The notes under the pieces were generated by a model. The model made no database searches, had not been told where the DNA came from, and was given only the letters and a program-made list of their open reading frames with translations. Positions 45,943 through 59,300 of a stretch of DNA of 64,000 nt are shown here, piece after piece; position 1 is the stretch's first letter; the number at the start of each line of letters is the position of its first letter. Location of the stretch: NCBI GenBank assembly GCA_022315425.1, contig JAIUPT010000028.1, positions 868,001 through 932,000 of the forward strand, written 5' to 3'. Made by a program: the position numbers and the translations under genes. Source of the stretch: Pseudevernia furfuracea. Its lineage: Eukaryota; Ascomycota; Lecanoromycetes; Lecanorales; Parmeliaceae.

Positions 45943-47836
45943 ATGGAAAACTCTACCTTGAATTATCAAACCATGGAGGTTGGGAACAGCTTCTTTGGAC
46001 AGCATTACGCTGGAAGGCTGCTGCTCACCATTCTATCCTTGGTGGTGGCAGCGGCCTTGGCTTCACGATTCAGGGCATCCGGGCAGCCTCCGAGCCTCAG
46101 AGACCCCATTCCGTTTGTTTTCAACACTGCTCAATTCGTGTATGGTAACGAGAAGTTCATGAACCGGGTCAAGTAAGCACTGCCGCCGCCGTAGTCAGCA
46201 TTCTTAGCATTCTTTCCTGACAACAAGTGGCTCGGATACAGGAACGTCTTGAAGACTACCAGTGTTGCTAAATTCTACATGGGCATCAAACCAGTCTACT
46301 TACTAGCCGGCTCCAAGAACATCCAAGCCATCTTTGGAAGATCGCAGAACATAAACAACTACGAAATAATGCTGCGTTGGAACCTACCCAAATGGTACAG
46401 GCTGTCGAAGAAGGACCTCAAACGCTTCGCTGCCGACAAATCGGGACGTGGCCGGAACCCGTTGCCTGGCACAGAAAGCATCCCTCCAGAGCATCGATTT
46501 TTTCATGGATACGAACACGTCCATACCGAGTACTTGGGCAAGCCCCAGTATCTGAATCCCCTTGTCGAGTATTTCATGCATGACTTCTCCCGGACCCTTG
46601 ACAGTTACGCCGTCCACAAGTGCACGACTCTCAGCGTTCGGGATTTCTGTAAACACGATGTGACCAAGTGTGCCGTGCGTACATTATTGGGTCCCAAACC
46701 CAACGAGCTGTACCCAAACTTTGAAGATTTCATGTGGGACTTCGACGAAGAGGCTTTCACCATCGCACTGGGCTTCCCCAAATGGATTCATGCTCGACCA
46801 CACAAGGTCCATGACCGGTATCTTGCTGTGACACAAGAATATTTGGATTCCGCGTGGGCTCACTTTGACTGGGATGATCCCTCTGCTACTTCGGCGGCTT
46901 GGGAACCGCATTTTGGTGCTCGGGTCTGCCGTGAAATCCTCAAATGGTTTAAAGACAGTGGGTTCAATGAGCCCAATACTGGTGCCGGCGCTATGGCCAT
47001 CCTCCTTTGGGCGTAAGCATCAATCCATTGTCCAGTTCGACATCGACCGATGACCGTCCAAGGCTGATCTCATGAATTTAGGGCCAACTCGAACGTAATC
47101 CCACTCTCGCTTTGGATGATGTTCGAAGTTGCCAAAGACCCATCCTTGCTCCAAGCCCTGCGGGAAGAAGTCAATACGGCGTATGTCACCGATCCAAAAA
47201 CCGGGTCACGCACACTCAATCTTCAGAAGTTCGCAGCCTTGCCACTGTTGACATCGGTTTATTCCGAAACATTGCGGCTCAGTATGAGCTTTAACGTTGT
47301 GCGCAATGTGAGCCAGACTTTTACCCTAGACGGCTACGAGATCCCAAAAGGGGCTCTGGCGCAAGCGCCAACACTGGTGGCCCACTATGATGAAGACGTG
47401 TGGGGAATGGAGGCCCATCCCGCGTCCGAATTCTGGGCGGAACGCCATATCAAGTATACTGAAGAGAAGGATGGTTCTGGAAATATCAGCCGCAAACGCG
47501 TGTTTGACATGGGAGGGCGCTCGGGCTCATACTTTCCCTATGGTATGTTGTCGTCAGCGCCTTATTACTCTTCCGAGCTAAGCTGACAAACGCAACCTAT
47601 GATACACAGGCGGTGGTAACCTGATTTGCCCTGGGCGTAATCTTGCAAAATTGGAAATGACACTGACGGTCGCCCTTCTGATCTCGAAATTCGACGTCGA
47701 GTTTGTCGAGTGGACCAAGTTCGACGGCTCACCGTCTGATCGACCACCACAGCATCTGGGAGAATTGTGCGGAGGTGGAACTGCGCAGCCAGACCGCGAT
47801 ATGAAGATTAGAATCAGACCAATCGCGTCTCCCTGA
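45943..47836 (+). CDS. Cytochrome P450 of the CYP7/CYP8-like type
   Basis: 562 aa from exons 45943-46172, 46242-47012, 47082-47542 and 47610-47836. The N-terminus has one membrane anchor (RLLLTILSLVVAAALA). ExxR is ETLR. The haem-binding loop FPYGGGNLICPGR places the axial Cys at about 494. The I-helix region reads AILLWAANSNVIPLSLW, with Asn where most P450s have the acid-alcohol pair; this is the pattern of CYP7/CYP8-related enzymes, some of which use peroxide-like or isomerase chemistry. The GGG before the haem Cys also fits that group. It is ER-bound and likely a tailoring enzyme of block B. Confidence 0.88.
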
Positions 47837-49006
47837 CCGATGCCAGAATTCCCCAAAGTCATTTTCAGCGCCCCAAGAAGCATTCGGTCTCCAGTGATGA
47901 CTTGTTGGTGTCAGGCGACACTCCAATTTTCGAACCTCTTCATTCAAGAAACTGATACTAACCCTTGATGTCTCTATGATGCTACAAAGCGTTAGCATGG
48001 GTCAGCTAGACTGGATTTCAGGCGTTGTTTTCTGGGGGGAGGCTAAGGGGCTAAGAATAGATCAACCCAAGCATCTATTTACCGAATTCTCGATAATTTT
48101 TTGGTGACATTCTGTTAAAGTACGCCTTCTTTTCTGAGGTGGCTATTACAGTGTAGTCCCCGATCAATGGATCCGCCTCACCCTGTAATTCGATGATTGA
48201 ATCAATCAAGTTTTCAATTCATACTGTACTTTGTTCTTACTGGTCCACTGTTTTTACTGGTTTTGATAGAACAAAGCCGATAAGCTATCAACGACTCCCT
48301 TACTTTACAATCCCCGGTGCGAGGGGGCGCCCGCCCAAATCGGGCAGAACTCTCCGAATCTCTCATAGCAAAGAGTAAGTATGATTGTATGTAGCTCTCT
48401 CCGAACCGAAGCCCGATACCGATCCTCCCAAGCAGGCTCGGGATGAGAGGGTTACGAGGCAGCGATACGGAAAACGCTTTCGCAGACGCTCTACTCTCTA
48501 CCGCTGTGATCGCTTGCACCTTCGACGCACTACAACGACGAAGTCTCGCTTCTTTTGGGCGGGCCATCCGTGCATATACACCGATCGACCCTAGGGAATG
48601 ATTTCACACTCCCCGACGGACGAACTAATGATTTCAAGCAAGGTTTTCGCCATCATTTGTGTCTGTTTGCCTGTGCCTCCTACAAGTGCCCGTGCTTCAT
48701 CTGCTTTGAGCCGCCGCTCTGCTTCATATAACCATCAAGTTCCATGTTGGTAAAAGCTTGCCGTCTTGATCATCAATCGCTGATATTGACTAGCGTTGGA
48801 AATGCTTATCTCGTCCTTTCACGCAGGCTTGATAAAGGTTTGAAGCAAACATTGCCTCGTTTCCCCATGCACCATATCTACAACAGACCTCGGAGTTGAT
48901 GTTGCTGTTTGCTAATTCGCCCTACCTGCCAGTCTAGAAAGGGAATGAGCACTCGCTAATGACTGGAATTTGCAGAGCAACCCCTCCTTCCTTTCCCACC
49001 CTTGCA
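47837..49006. other. Intergenic, convergent 3' ends of the two P450 genes
   Basis: 1.17 kb with no convincing gene, only short frames on both strands. Confidence 0.4.
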
Positions 49007-50842
49007 CTACTTCTGCTTTTGGAATTCAACTTTCTTTCTTGGCTTCAAGTAGACTTGCAACGGACGCTTCTCCCAGATAAGCCACGAACGGAGACCCTCA
49101 GCCCAGTCGCGGCTTTCCTCAGCAATCTGAAAGTCAAAATTCCATATCATACGAGCAAGAATGAAGCGCATTTCTGCGTATGCAAGACTGTCAGTTGTTA
49201 GCCAGGTCATCTGTTATTGTTTGTACTTTCTTTTTGTCCTGGACAGACTATAGATAGAACTCACTTCACGGCGAGACATTGCCGCGGACCGTACGAAAAC
49301 GGATGGAAGCTATCTCGGCGATCATCAATGAACTCCGAGTTCTCATCATCTTTCATCCAGCGGTCCGGGATGAATTCATGCGGGCGCTTGAAGTTGTGTT
49401 CACTGCGATACATCACTCGATGTGGGACGCCTAATATGGTCTGTTGATCATATGCTCAGCTTGGTAACATCGTTCTTGGGTAAAGATGGCACTACTCACG
49501 TTTCCCGGGATCCAGTCCCCAAGAATCCGATTTCCCTCGGGAGGCGTGATGCGCCACAATGAATTCGGCCCGGGAGGATGGCAACGCATACTTTCTTCAA
49601 TCACAGCCATGAGATAAGACAACGTTGCCGCGCTACGCATGTTGATCTCGTCTTCGCTGGTGAAAGTGGCCAGAATCTCCTTCAACAGATTTGCTTTCAC
49701 ATCAGGGTGAGTTCCTATCATGTATACCACTACCGCCATAACAGTAGACGTCGTCTCTGAGCCGGCAAGGGTCAGGAATGCGGCGTTGCTATAGATCTCC
49801 TCGCGAGTCATGTACTGGAAATAAGGACGCGGAATCAGTCAGCCACTGGCCTGTCTGCTGAAACAGCAGATGGATCGAACAAGAAGAGCGCGGAAACGTA
49901 CGTAATTGCCTTTCTTGCTATTCATAAGCTCCAAAAAGTCCGGTCTTTCGGGCTCACGCGCAAGGCGCTTGTCAATCAGCCCCTCGACGGTTTTCTCAAA
50001 TGCTCCGGAGCCTTTCCAAAGCTTCCATGTTTCAAAAATTGGCAAGAAAAGGAAGAAGAAAGGGATCCGGTTACAAAGGATGAGGTTGTGCACAAGTTTC
50101 ACGTTGGCAAAGACCATACCTAACCACGCGCGCATCATTGAGTCGCCCAGACACCCAAAGGACTCTCCAAATGACAAATCCCCGATTATATCGAAGGTAC
50201 AGTAGCTAAACCATTCGAACATGTTAATGTCGACCTTGCCGTTTTCTGTTACCTCTCGGAGTCGTTGAATCAGCAATTCGACGTTCTTCTTGATCATCGG
50301 TTCTTGCTCCAGCATTGCAGCGCCGGTGAAGCCATTCGCTAACAGACGACGCATGCGCCCGTGGTCTTTTTCTTTTGCGCCGACCATCTCGCCCCGTTTA
50401 GGGCTCAAATACCATGTCGGCTTGGGGTTCTCCTTTCGGGTTGTACCGCGACTGTAAACGTCTTCCCATGCCTCTGGAACATCGTAGGACAGCTCGTCTG
50501 GAGCAATACGAACAGTGTGGCCATACTTTCCATGTAGTTCCATCACTTTGTTGTGCCAGCTGCCGCTCAAGAATGCGAAGCCCCATGGTAGTGCAGAGGC
50601 GGCCCAGAGTTTGGGGCCAGGGTATTTCCGTAGTGGGTGGAAGAAGACATTGTAAATCGGAATTAGGATGAGAACATAGCTGACGATCTTGACAGTCCTT
50701 CAGTCCATGCCCTACGTTGCTGGATCGAATATGTACCTACCAATACTCCGGCAAACAGTGCCAGCGATGATCGAGAGATGTCAGTCTTGAGGGTGGAGAC
50801 CATCTCCGGGACAGTATTGAGCGCAGAAATCATTTTCCTCAT
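49007..50842 (-). CDS. Cytochrome P450, isotrichodermin hydroxylase-like (CYP65-type)
   Basis: 519 aa from exons 50842..50741, 50687..49902, 49814..49500, 49440..49265 and 49187..49007, phases consistent. The N-terminal anchor LALFAGVLIVSYVLILIP is followed by the proline-rich HPLRKYPGP hinge. The I-helix AGSETTST gives the classic A/G-G-x-E/D-T-T motif. ExxR is EESMR. The haem loop FSYGPRQC places the axial Cys at about 456. The DELSYDVPEAWEDVY and GDLSFGESFGCL blocks are typical of the CYP65/CYP58 type in fungal toxin and metabolite clusters. Start chosen at MRKMISALN; the second Met at 50833 is equally possible. Probably hydroxylates the block B product. Confidence 0.9.
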
Positions 50843-51463
50843 TTTCGTGAAGCGTGGCAGTTAATGCCAAGCAAAACAATGACGAGGGTTTCGAAGGGTT
50901 TCATGTATTCGAGTCAGAGTCTAAACAAGGAAGGATGCGGGCTTTGAGATGCCGCTACACGTAGTCCGTTCAGTTCGAGTAGCCCCAAGTAGTCTCCGAA
51001 CCCGTGACAATCGATTTTTCCATTTCCGGATCCTCCAATGCATCTCGGGTAGCTGGTAGGAGCTGTTCGGGGTCGGTTTCCTAGTTGGGCTGTGGCTTTT
51101 GGAGTGCAAGTACGTTTGTAATATGCAGCTAATTACGCCGTTTTAGGAGCTTAGACGTTGATCCAACTGCGAATTTGAGTAGGTAGGCTGCTCGGACCAT
51201 CTTTTCCCACAAGGGTTGTGAAGATAGCTTGTGGCCGATCCTTTAAAATTTCGGTTGTAACTGTAAAATGTCATTCCACAACCACAGCCTTGGTGAATGC
51301 AAACCCGTGTCATCGATTGAATCACATCATTCTCCATTTCACTATTCAAATTAAATTGGCTAAAACAAGAACTCGTCGAGGAAGTTAATCCAAAAGTTAA
51401 CGGGCTGTAACCAAAAAAAATTGGCCATCAGCCAATTTCGCAAGCCGTGCCAGTAAAGTGAAG
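50843..51463. other. Divergent promoter region of P450-2 and trans-ER
   Basis: 620 bp between divergent start codons; both promoters lie here. A CCAATTT-like stretch sits near 51430. No clear palindrome was seen. Confidence 0.4.
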
Positions 51464-52617
51464 ATGTCGCCAACTAAAACGCAAACAGCTGTCATCCAAG
51501 CGAAAACGGCTTCAAGAGAATCGGGACTCCCTCTCGCGGTCGCTGAGTCGAGACCAGTGCCTGAGTTGACATCGCCATACCATGTCCTCGTCCGTATCCT
51601 GGCGGCCGGCCTCAACCCCACAGATTACAAAATGATAACAAATTTCTATATGGACGGCAACCCAGTCGGGTGCGACTTCTGCGGAGTTGTTGAATCGGCT
51701 GGATCCTCTTCCACAGTTCCTGTCGGAACCAGAATCATCGGCGCCGATTTCCCATACCGGCCAAACAATCGATCCAACGGTGCTTTCGCACAGTATGCGG
51801 TATGCGACTCGCGCCAGACGCTGACGGTGCCCGAGGACTGGAGCGACACTCAGGCAGCCGGGCTAGGCGCTATCGGTTGGGGTACTGCGTGCCTGGCACT
51901 TTCAGACCCAGAAGCTCTGAATCTGCAGGGACGGCCTTCGAATCCCGTCGAGAAGCCAAAACCAGTCCTTGTATACGGCGGTGGAACTGCCACCGGCGTC
52001 GTAGCCATCCAAATGTTGAAGCGGTCAGTTCTTCCATGTTGCTATCCGATGGGTATAGATCTCTGACATCGCCTGGAAGGTCGGGCTACGCCCCTATTGC
52101 TGTCTGTTCGGACAGGTCCGCACCACTCGCCATGAAATGTGGCGCCATTGGGACGGCTCCACATACTTCGGCGACTTGTCTGGAAAAAATTAAATCGCTT
52201 GCTGGTGAAAGCCCGATCAAGCACGCCCTAGACTGCATCACAGACCCCGAGTCTGTCGCTATCTGTTTCAGTGCTCTGTCGCGGGTGGGCGGGCGCTATG
52301 CGTGCCTTGAGGATTGCCCGGAAGCATGGCGTCCGAGGCTTTCTGTGAAGGTGAAGATAGTAATGGGTTTTGAGTCCAAGGGTTCCGATGTCGACCTTGG
52401 CCATCCCGTTTACACGCGTAAAGCCAATCCGAAGTTGTTCGCCATCGGGAACGAGTGGACCAAGGACATGCAGTCGTTGCTGGACCAAGGGTTTATTACG
52501 ACCCTGGCGATCCGGGAGGTCGACGGACAGTTGGATGGGATTATCAAAGGGCTGGAACAAATACAGAGTGGGCAGGTCAAAGGCCAGAAATTGGCTGTGA
52601 GAGTTTCGAGCCACTGA
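51464..52617 (+). CDS. trans-acting enoyl reductase (LovC-like)
   Basis: 365 aa from exons 51464-52023 and 52080-52617. Zinc-independent medium-chain dehydrogenase/reductase. The GroES-like N-terminal half contains AAGLNPTDYK and GCDFCGVV. The nucleotide-binding motif VYGGGTATGVVAIQML matches the YGGSTATG-type loop of fungal trans-ERs. The domain ends HPVYTRKANPKLFAIG...GLEQIQSGQVKGQKLAVRV, as in LovC, CcsC and ApdC. Such proteins reduce enoyl intermediates on a PKS whose own ER is dead. It lies only 765 bp upstream of, and co-directional with, a PKS with a degenerate ER region, so a partnership is strongly suggested. Confidence 0.92.
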
Positions 52618-53382
52618 ATAACCAACTACTAGCAAGAGCACTCTTCTGTCCGGAATCTGTACAGTGCTTGTCGGCGTGCTGCTATAGGTCGGTTTAGGAG
52701 AATTTCTTCACCAAGTATTGTGACTCTAAAACATGAATGTCGACTGGGCTTTTACATATTGCCACCATCAATGCTTGAGAGCTAGAGAGTTGAAAGAGAT
52801 GTTTTTGATAAATATCATACATGGGCCATGGTCTTGCGAACCGCCAGGCCTTAGGATCTATCCCAATCCCATACCGAGCCACGCATTGAATTGAATCTTT
52901 TACTATCGTCCTATTGCGTAAAGATCTTACCGGAGGCTTGCGAGCTTACGGAGGTAATGAGGCGTAATCCCTTGAGGGCCTTGGTCTGGACAATTTGCAC
53001 CGTGCGGTCCGGGCCACCTTGACAGCGGAAGTTTTCGAGAAGGATCGCAATCAGAATAGGGAAACCGAGTCCGTCTTACCGACCTTGCAGTGGTCGAGTC
53101 GGAGGGCCGATCGGAATGCTTCCGTGAACGTTACGGTCTGGGAACCGAATGCGACTCGGATGCACGCCATTTGCGCTAGCTTATGTGCTTGTATGGCGGC
53201 TTCGGAGGACAGTGGAGCGGAACTGGGTTTGTTGACTTTTAAGATAGTTGCAAGCCACGGTGAGAAGTGTAGTTTCCAATAATATAGAAGAAAGTAGACC
53301 TGACAAATTGAAGGTAGAATCAAAGAAGCCTGCGCGCCTTCTTTGTATCATGTCGATTGACTCAATTTGAACTTGACACATC
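52618..53382. other. Upstream region of PKS B
   Basis: Promoter side of the second PKS. It holds the palindrome at 53099 and no supported gene. Confidence 0.5.
53099..53110. promoter_or_regulatory. TCGG-N4-CCGA palindrome upstream of PKS B
   Basis: TCGGAGGGCCGA, about 275 bp upstream of the PKS start, with the same half-sites and spacing as the element at 26620 upstream of PKS A. It resembles Zn2Cys6 dimer sites. Function is inferred. Confidence 0.35.
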
Positions 53383-56300
53383 ATGACTCGTAAGATAGTA
53401 CCCAAAGAGCCTATTGCCATTGTTGGCAGTGCGTGCCGCTTTTCTGGCGATGCAAACTCCCCTTCGAAGCTTTGGGAGCTCCTCCAGAAACCGCAAGATC
53501 TTCGCCGGGAGATACCAGACAGTCGATTCAGTGTCAAAGGATTCTATCATCCCAACCATGCTCATCACGGCCACTTCAACGTGAAGCACTCCTACATGCT
53601 TAATGAAGACCCGACTGTCTTTGATGCCGAGTTTTTTGGCATCAACCCCATCGAGACACGTGCCATGGATCCCCAGCAGCGGCTGCTTTTGGAGACGGTC
53701 TACGAGGCTATCGAGTCCGGGGGTATGACTATTGAGGGATTACAAGGCAGCGACACCGCTGTGTACGCTGGAGTTATGACTGGCGACTATGAGGCCATGC
53801 TCCTCCGCGATCTGGATGTTGCTCCGACCTACGTTGCAGTGGGAACCTCAAGAGCAATTCTGTCCAATCGAATCTCCTATGTCTTCGACTGGCACGGTGC
53901 GTCCGTAACGATGGACACAGCGTGCTCCTCGAGTCTGGTTGCTGTTCACTCGGCCATCCAGATGCTTCGCGCAGGAGACTCGCGCGTGGCGGTGGCATGT
54001 GGCGCCAATGTCATTCTCGGCCCCGAGTCGTATATCATTGAGAGCAAGGTCAAGATGTTATCGCCAGACGGTCTAGGTCGGATGTGGGACAAGGATGCCA
54101 ACGGTTATGCGCGTGGAGATGGTGTGGCGGCCATTGTGCTAAAGCCTCTCAGCGCCGCACTCGAGGATAATGATGACATTCAATGTCTCATTCGAGAGAC
54201 AGGGCTCAATCAAGACGGCACGACGACGGGGCTCACGATGCCTAGCGCCACCGCGCAAAGAGCCTTAATCCAGAGTACCTACGCTAAGGCAGGTCTTGAC
54301 CTCTCTACTCTGGCAGACCGTCCCCAGTTCTTCGAGGCTCACGGTACTGGAACTCCGGCTGGTGGTAAGTTACCATCATGCCGACCCATCTAGTCCATCT
54401 AGTCCATATGCTAATGATTCACTTACTTCATTTTGGCAGATCCCGTAGAAGCAGAAGCGATCAGCACTGCATTCTTTGGTGGAGAACAAGACACAAAGCC
54501 AGAAGCGGGAGGCCATCCCTTATACGTTGGCTCAATCAAGACTGTTCTCGGCCATACCGAAGGCACGGCCGGGATCGCGGCGATTCTCAAGGCGATGCTT
54601 GCGATACAGAATTCTTGTGTTCCTCCAAATCTTCTATTCAACGAACTAAGTCCCTCTGTGGCACCATTCTATGACAACCTCGAGATTCTGCGCGCCGCTA
54701 GACCCTGGCCAGACGTCCCCAAGAACCAGCCCAAACGAGCCAGCGTCAATAGCTTCGGTTTTGGTGGCACCAACGCCCACGCTATCCTGGAAAGCTACGA
54801 GGAGCCAGTGGAAAATGGCGTTGGCGACTCTGCTGGCCTGTTCACCCCATTAGTCTTCTCCGCTGCGTCCGAGCAATCGCTCCGAGCAAATCTCTCGGCG
54901 TATGCCCTGCATCTGGACGCTTATCCCGACATCAGTCCTCGCGATCTGGCCTATACGCTGCGAAAACGTCGATCTGTTTTCCCATATCGCGTCTCGTTCC
55001 CGGCTACGGATTTGGACGGACTCAAGTCCAATATTCTCGCCAGTCTAGAAGCTCAAGGGTCAAGCTTGGGCGTGAGAACATTGGTAAGGAGCGGAGCGCC
55101 TTCCAAAATCCTTGGTGTTTTCACTGGCCAAGGAGCGCAATATGCCAGCATGGGAGCTGAGCTGATTCGCCAATCCCCACTCGCTCAACAAATAATTCAA
55201 AACTTGGAGTCGAGCCTCGCTCAGCTTCCAAAGGAAGACCGTCCGGCTTGGTCACTTGAGGCTGAGATTGTTGCAGACTCTTCGGCCTCTCGCATGAACG
55301 ATAGTGCCATCTCACAGCCACTCAACACGGCTATACAGATCATGTTGGTTGATATTCTCCACTCAGCCAATGTTCACTTTGATGCCGTCATTGGCCACTC
55401 GGGCGGCGAAGTTGCCGCTGCCTATGCTGCCGGCTTTCTCACCGCTCGTGATGCTCTCTCCGTTGCCTACTACCGAGGTATGAACTGCAGATTTGCGACA
55501 AGTCCAAATGGGAAATTCGAAGGCGCTATGCTTGCTTTAGGGACCTCAAGGGAAGACGCCCTGCAGTTGTGCGAGGACGAAGACTTCGCCGGTCGTATTT
55601 CCCTAGCAGCTGTCAATTCCTCATCGAGCGTGACCATCTCCGGAGACGAAGATGCTATTGAGGAGCTGGCAGTGATCATGGAGGAGGAAAAGACATTCCA
55701 TCGCCGTCTGAAAGTTGATAAGGCTTATCACTCGAAGCACATGCAACCTGCCGCTGCCCCCTATCTCGAGGGGATTCGGCGTGCGGGCGTCAAAGCCCAG
55801 ACACCTTCGTTGTCTCATCCATGCACCTGGTACTCCAGCGTCTTCGACGGGAAGCCAGTTGACTTGTCATTCGAATTGGGTGACGTGTACTGGGTGGAAA
55901 ACATGGTTAGGCCGGTACTCTTCTCTCAAGCACTTACGGCTGCTCTCTCATCAGGCACTGTGTTTGACGCAGCGCTCGAAGTCGGGCCGCACCCTGCACT
56001 CAAGAGTCCAGTCACCCAGACCGTCCAGGACGTTTTGCAAAAGACGATTCCGTATCATGGAACCCTTTTACGTGGAAGTGACGCTATTGAGGCCTTTTCC
56101 ACGAGCTTGGGGTTTTTGTGGTCGCACTTGGACCGGAGATCTGTAGACTTGGGAAGCTGCGAGATTGCCATGTCTGGAGGGAAACAGCGGTTCCATGTCC
56201 TCAAAGGCCTCCCAAGTTATCAGTGGAACCATGAGAACAAATATTGGCATGAGTCCAGAAGATCTCGCCAATTGCGTCTGCGGCAGCAGCCAGTCCATCC

Positions 56301-59300
56301 GCTGCTGGGAGACGCGACCGCAGAGAGCGGCCCTCACGCTTTGCGCTGGAAGAATATTTTAAAGCCAAGCGAGATTCCATGGGTCGAGGGTCACTCGGTC
56401 CAGAATCAGATTGTGTTCCCAGCTGCGGGCTACGTGTCTACAGCTGTCGAGGCGGCACAAGTCCTCGCCGCCGGGAAAAGCGTTCGCCTCATTGAGCTTG
56501 AAGATTTCTTCATCCGTCAAGCTGTCACGTTCGGTGGAAACGACGCCGGCGTCGAGGTTTTGATCGAACTCTCGCAAATCTCGAAAGTCCAGTCAGATTG
56601 TATCGAGGCCAAGTTCACATACTCCGCTGCTCTTGGAGACGAGAGCACAGATCTCTCGCTCGCAGCTGACGGAAAGTTGAAAATTTCCTTAGGGAAAACT
56701 TCGTGCAACCTACTCCCCGTACGCCAGCCAGCGCCACCACACATGATTCCCGTCGAGGAGAGCCGTCTGTACAATTACCTTGCCAGCCTGGAATACAACT
56801 TCAGCGGACCGTTCCGCTCCCTAGTTGAGCTCAAGCGGAAGCTTGGTAGCGCGAGATGCATGGCCAAAAAAGCATCCACACCTGATTGCGAGTCGCTGTT
56901 GATTCATCCTGCGGATTTGGATGCTGCGTTCCAATCCATTAACCTCGCTTACAGTTACCCGGGGGATGAGCAGCTACGGAATCTCCATTTGCCCACGAGC
57001 ATTGCTAAAATCAGGGTGAATCCGGCCGTGTTCGCCGTACAGAAGGACCTCGATGATCGCGTGAACGTTGACTCAGTGTGCAATTCTGAGGACCGCTCCA
57101 CCCCCGGGTCCGGATTTTCAGGAAACGTCAATCTGTATGTCAACGGTTGCTCGAACGCAGCTGTTCAGGTGGATCACGTCAACTTTAAGCCTGTAGGAAC
57201 GACAGCCAACGACGACCGAAAGATTTTCTGCAAAATGGATTGGGTGCCCAGCAAGCTAGACGGCGCGGCCGCAGCAGACCACATCCCTGTGACACAATAC
57301 GAAAGGGATCTGATGTGGGTGCTCAGCCGAATTGTCAACTTTTACGTGAGACAATTCGACCGCGATGTCCCAGAAGATTCTAGCTATAGAAAAGAAAGCC
57401 CGAACAGCCATTACCTCAACTATGTTCGACATATGAAGGGCCTCCTCGAGCGCGGCGAGAATCGCTTTGCCAAACAGGAGTGGTTAAACGATAGTCTCGA
57501 AGATGTTATGGACCATATTCACGCCACAGGGTATGTTTGAACTCCGTGGCCCCTTGCTGGATTGGAGACTGTGCAAGATACTGACCGCTGATGCCTCTAA
57601 TAGGGTCGAGAATAACGCAGACGTGAGGATTATGCTTCTCGTAGGCGAGATTATGCCCAAGGTCTTCAGGGGAGAAACAAGCATGCTAGAACATTTCCGT
57701 ACGTCGGGACTCTTGGACGAATACTACGCCACTGGGTTCGGAACCCAGCAGTCAGGAATGTGGCTCAGCGGTATGGTCAAACAGCTTACTGACCGTCACC
57801 CGCATCTTAAGCTCTTGGAGATTGGTAAGTTAGCCCCGTTCGCGTCTTTGTGGGTAGATCTGACAGTGCGAGCTAGGTGCTGGTACCGGTGGTGCCACCA
57901 AATACATCCTTAATGCGATTGGTCGGAGTTTTGATGATTACACCTTCACCGACATCTCATCGAGTTTCTTTGAGAATGCTGCCGAGTATTTCTCGCTCTG
58001 GAAGGATCGCATGATCTTCAAACCCTGCGACGCCGAGCACGACCCGGTAGAGCAGGGTTACGTCGAGGGCACCTACGATGTTATCATCGCATGCCAGGTC
58101 TTGCATGCTACGGCTAAGCTAGACACGACGATACGCAATATCCGCAAGCTGCTCAAGCCCGGCGGCTTCCTGCTCATCGGAGAGGGAAGCAGCGAGGGCA
58201 TGGTCCAGTATGGTGCTGGCTTCATTTTTGGCACGCTGCCCGGTTGGTGGCTGGGAGTGGACGAAGGCAGGACCCTTTCGCCCTTGGCTAGCGTTTCTCA
58301 GTGGGATACAATTTTGAGACGCAATGGCTTCTCGGGCGTTGATACAATGCATCCGCCGAAACTTTTTGACACCTTTGGTCTCACCCTCTTGTGCTCGCAA
58401 GCGGTTGACACGAGGATGGAGCTCATCCGCGAGCCGCTCTCCTCTCCAGCCAACCTAACCAGTAAGGAAGTCGTTATCGTGGGCGGCCAGACAAAACCTG
58501 TTGCCCATCTTGTCCAAGGGCTTGAGCAAATCCTCACAGGGCTTGGAAGTCAAGTGTTTGCGTACAAGTCTCTTGAGGAACTGGATGACAGGGTCATGGA
58601 TGCCGGGGCGGCCATCATCAGTCTGGCGGATCTCGATAAGCCGGCCTTCCAAGACATCACGCCGGAGAGGTGGTACGGTTTCAGAAAACTGTTTATGGGT
58701 GAAAAGTCGGTCCTGTGGCTCACCAAAGGCCGGCTTGAAGACGAGCCATATTGCAACATGACGGTTGGATTTAGTCGTTCTGCGGCACATGAGGAAGACG
58801 ATCTCCGCCTCCAATTCCTGGACATCCCCGATTTCAGCAAGATTAATGCTCAGACTATCGCGGAGACTTTTGTCCGCTTCACTAACAAACAGCTAGAGGG
58901 TGGAGACATTCTCTATACCGTCGAGCCCGAAATTGTCATCGATGCTCAAGGGCGCGAGCTGGTGCCCCGATTGGGCTACATGTCTGCTGCGAACGATCGA
59001 TTGAACTCCACCCGGCGCCCCATCACCCATGAAGTCGATGTGCGTAAGTCTGTGGTGGAGTTACAACAGGATAGCAACGGCTGCTCTATCCGACAGCTGT
59101 CGAGATTCGAGACGTCAGAAGAGTTTGCAGGGTATGTATAATGATGGACAGAGCTTTCTTCTTTGTCGCTCCCATCAGTAACGCTACGGTCCTCGCCCAC
59201 AAATTACAATCAACTAGGCTATCCGATGTTGGCGGGTAGCGCTCCCGGCTTAGAACCTGGCTGACCAGTATACTTCTTTGTAGGCCCAAGACGGTCGAGA

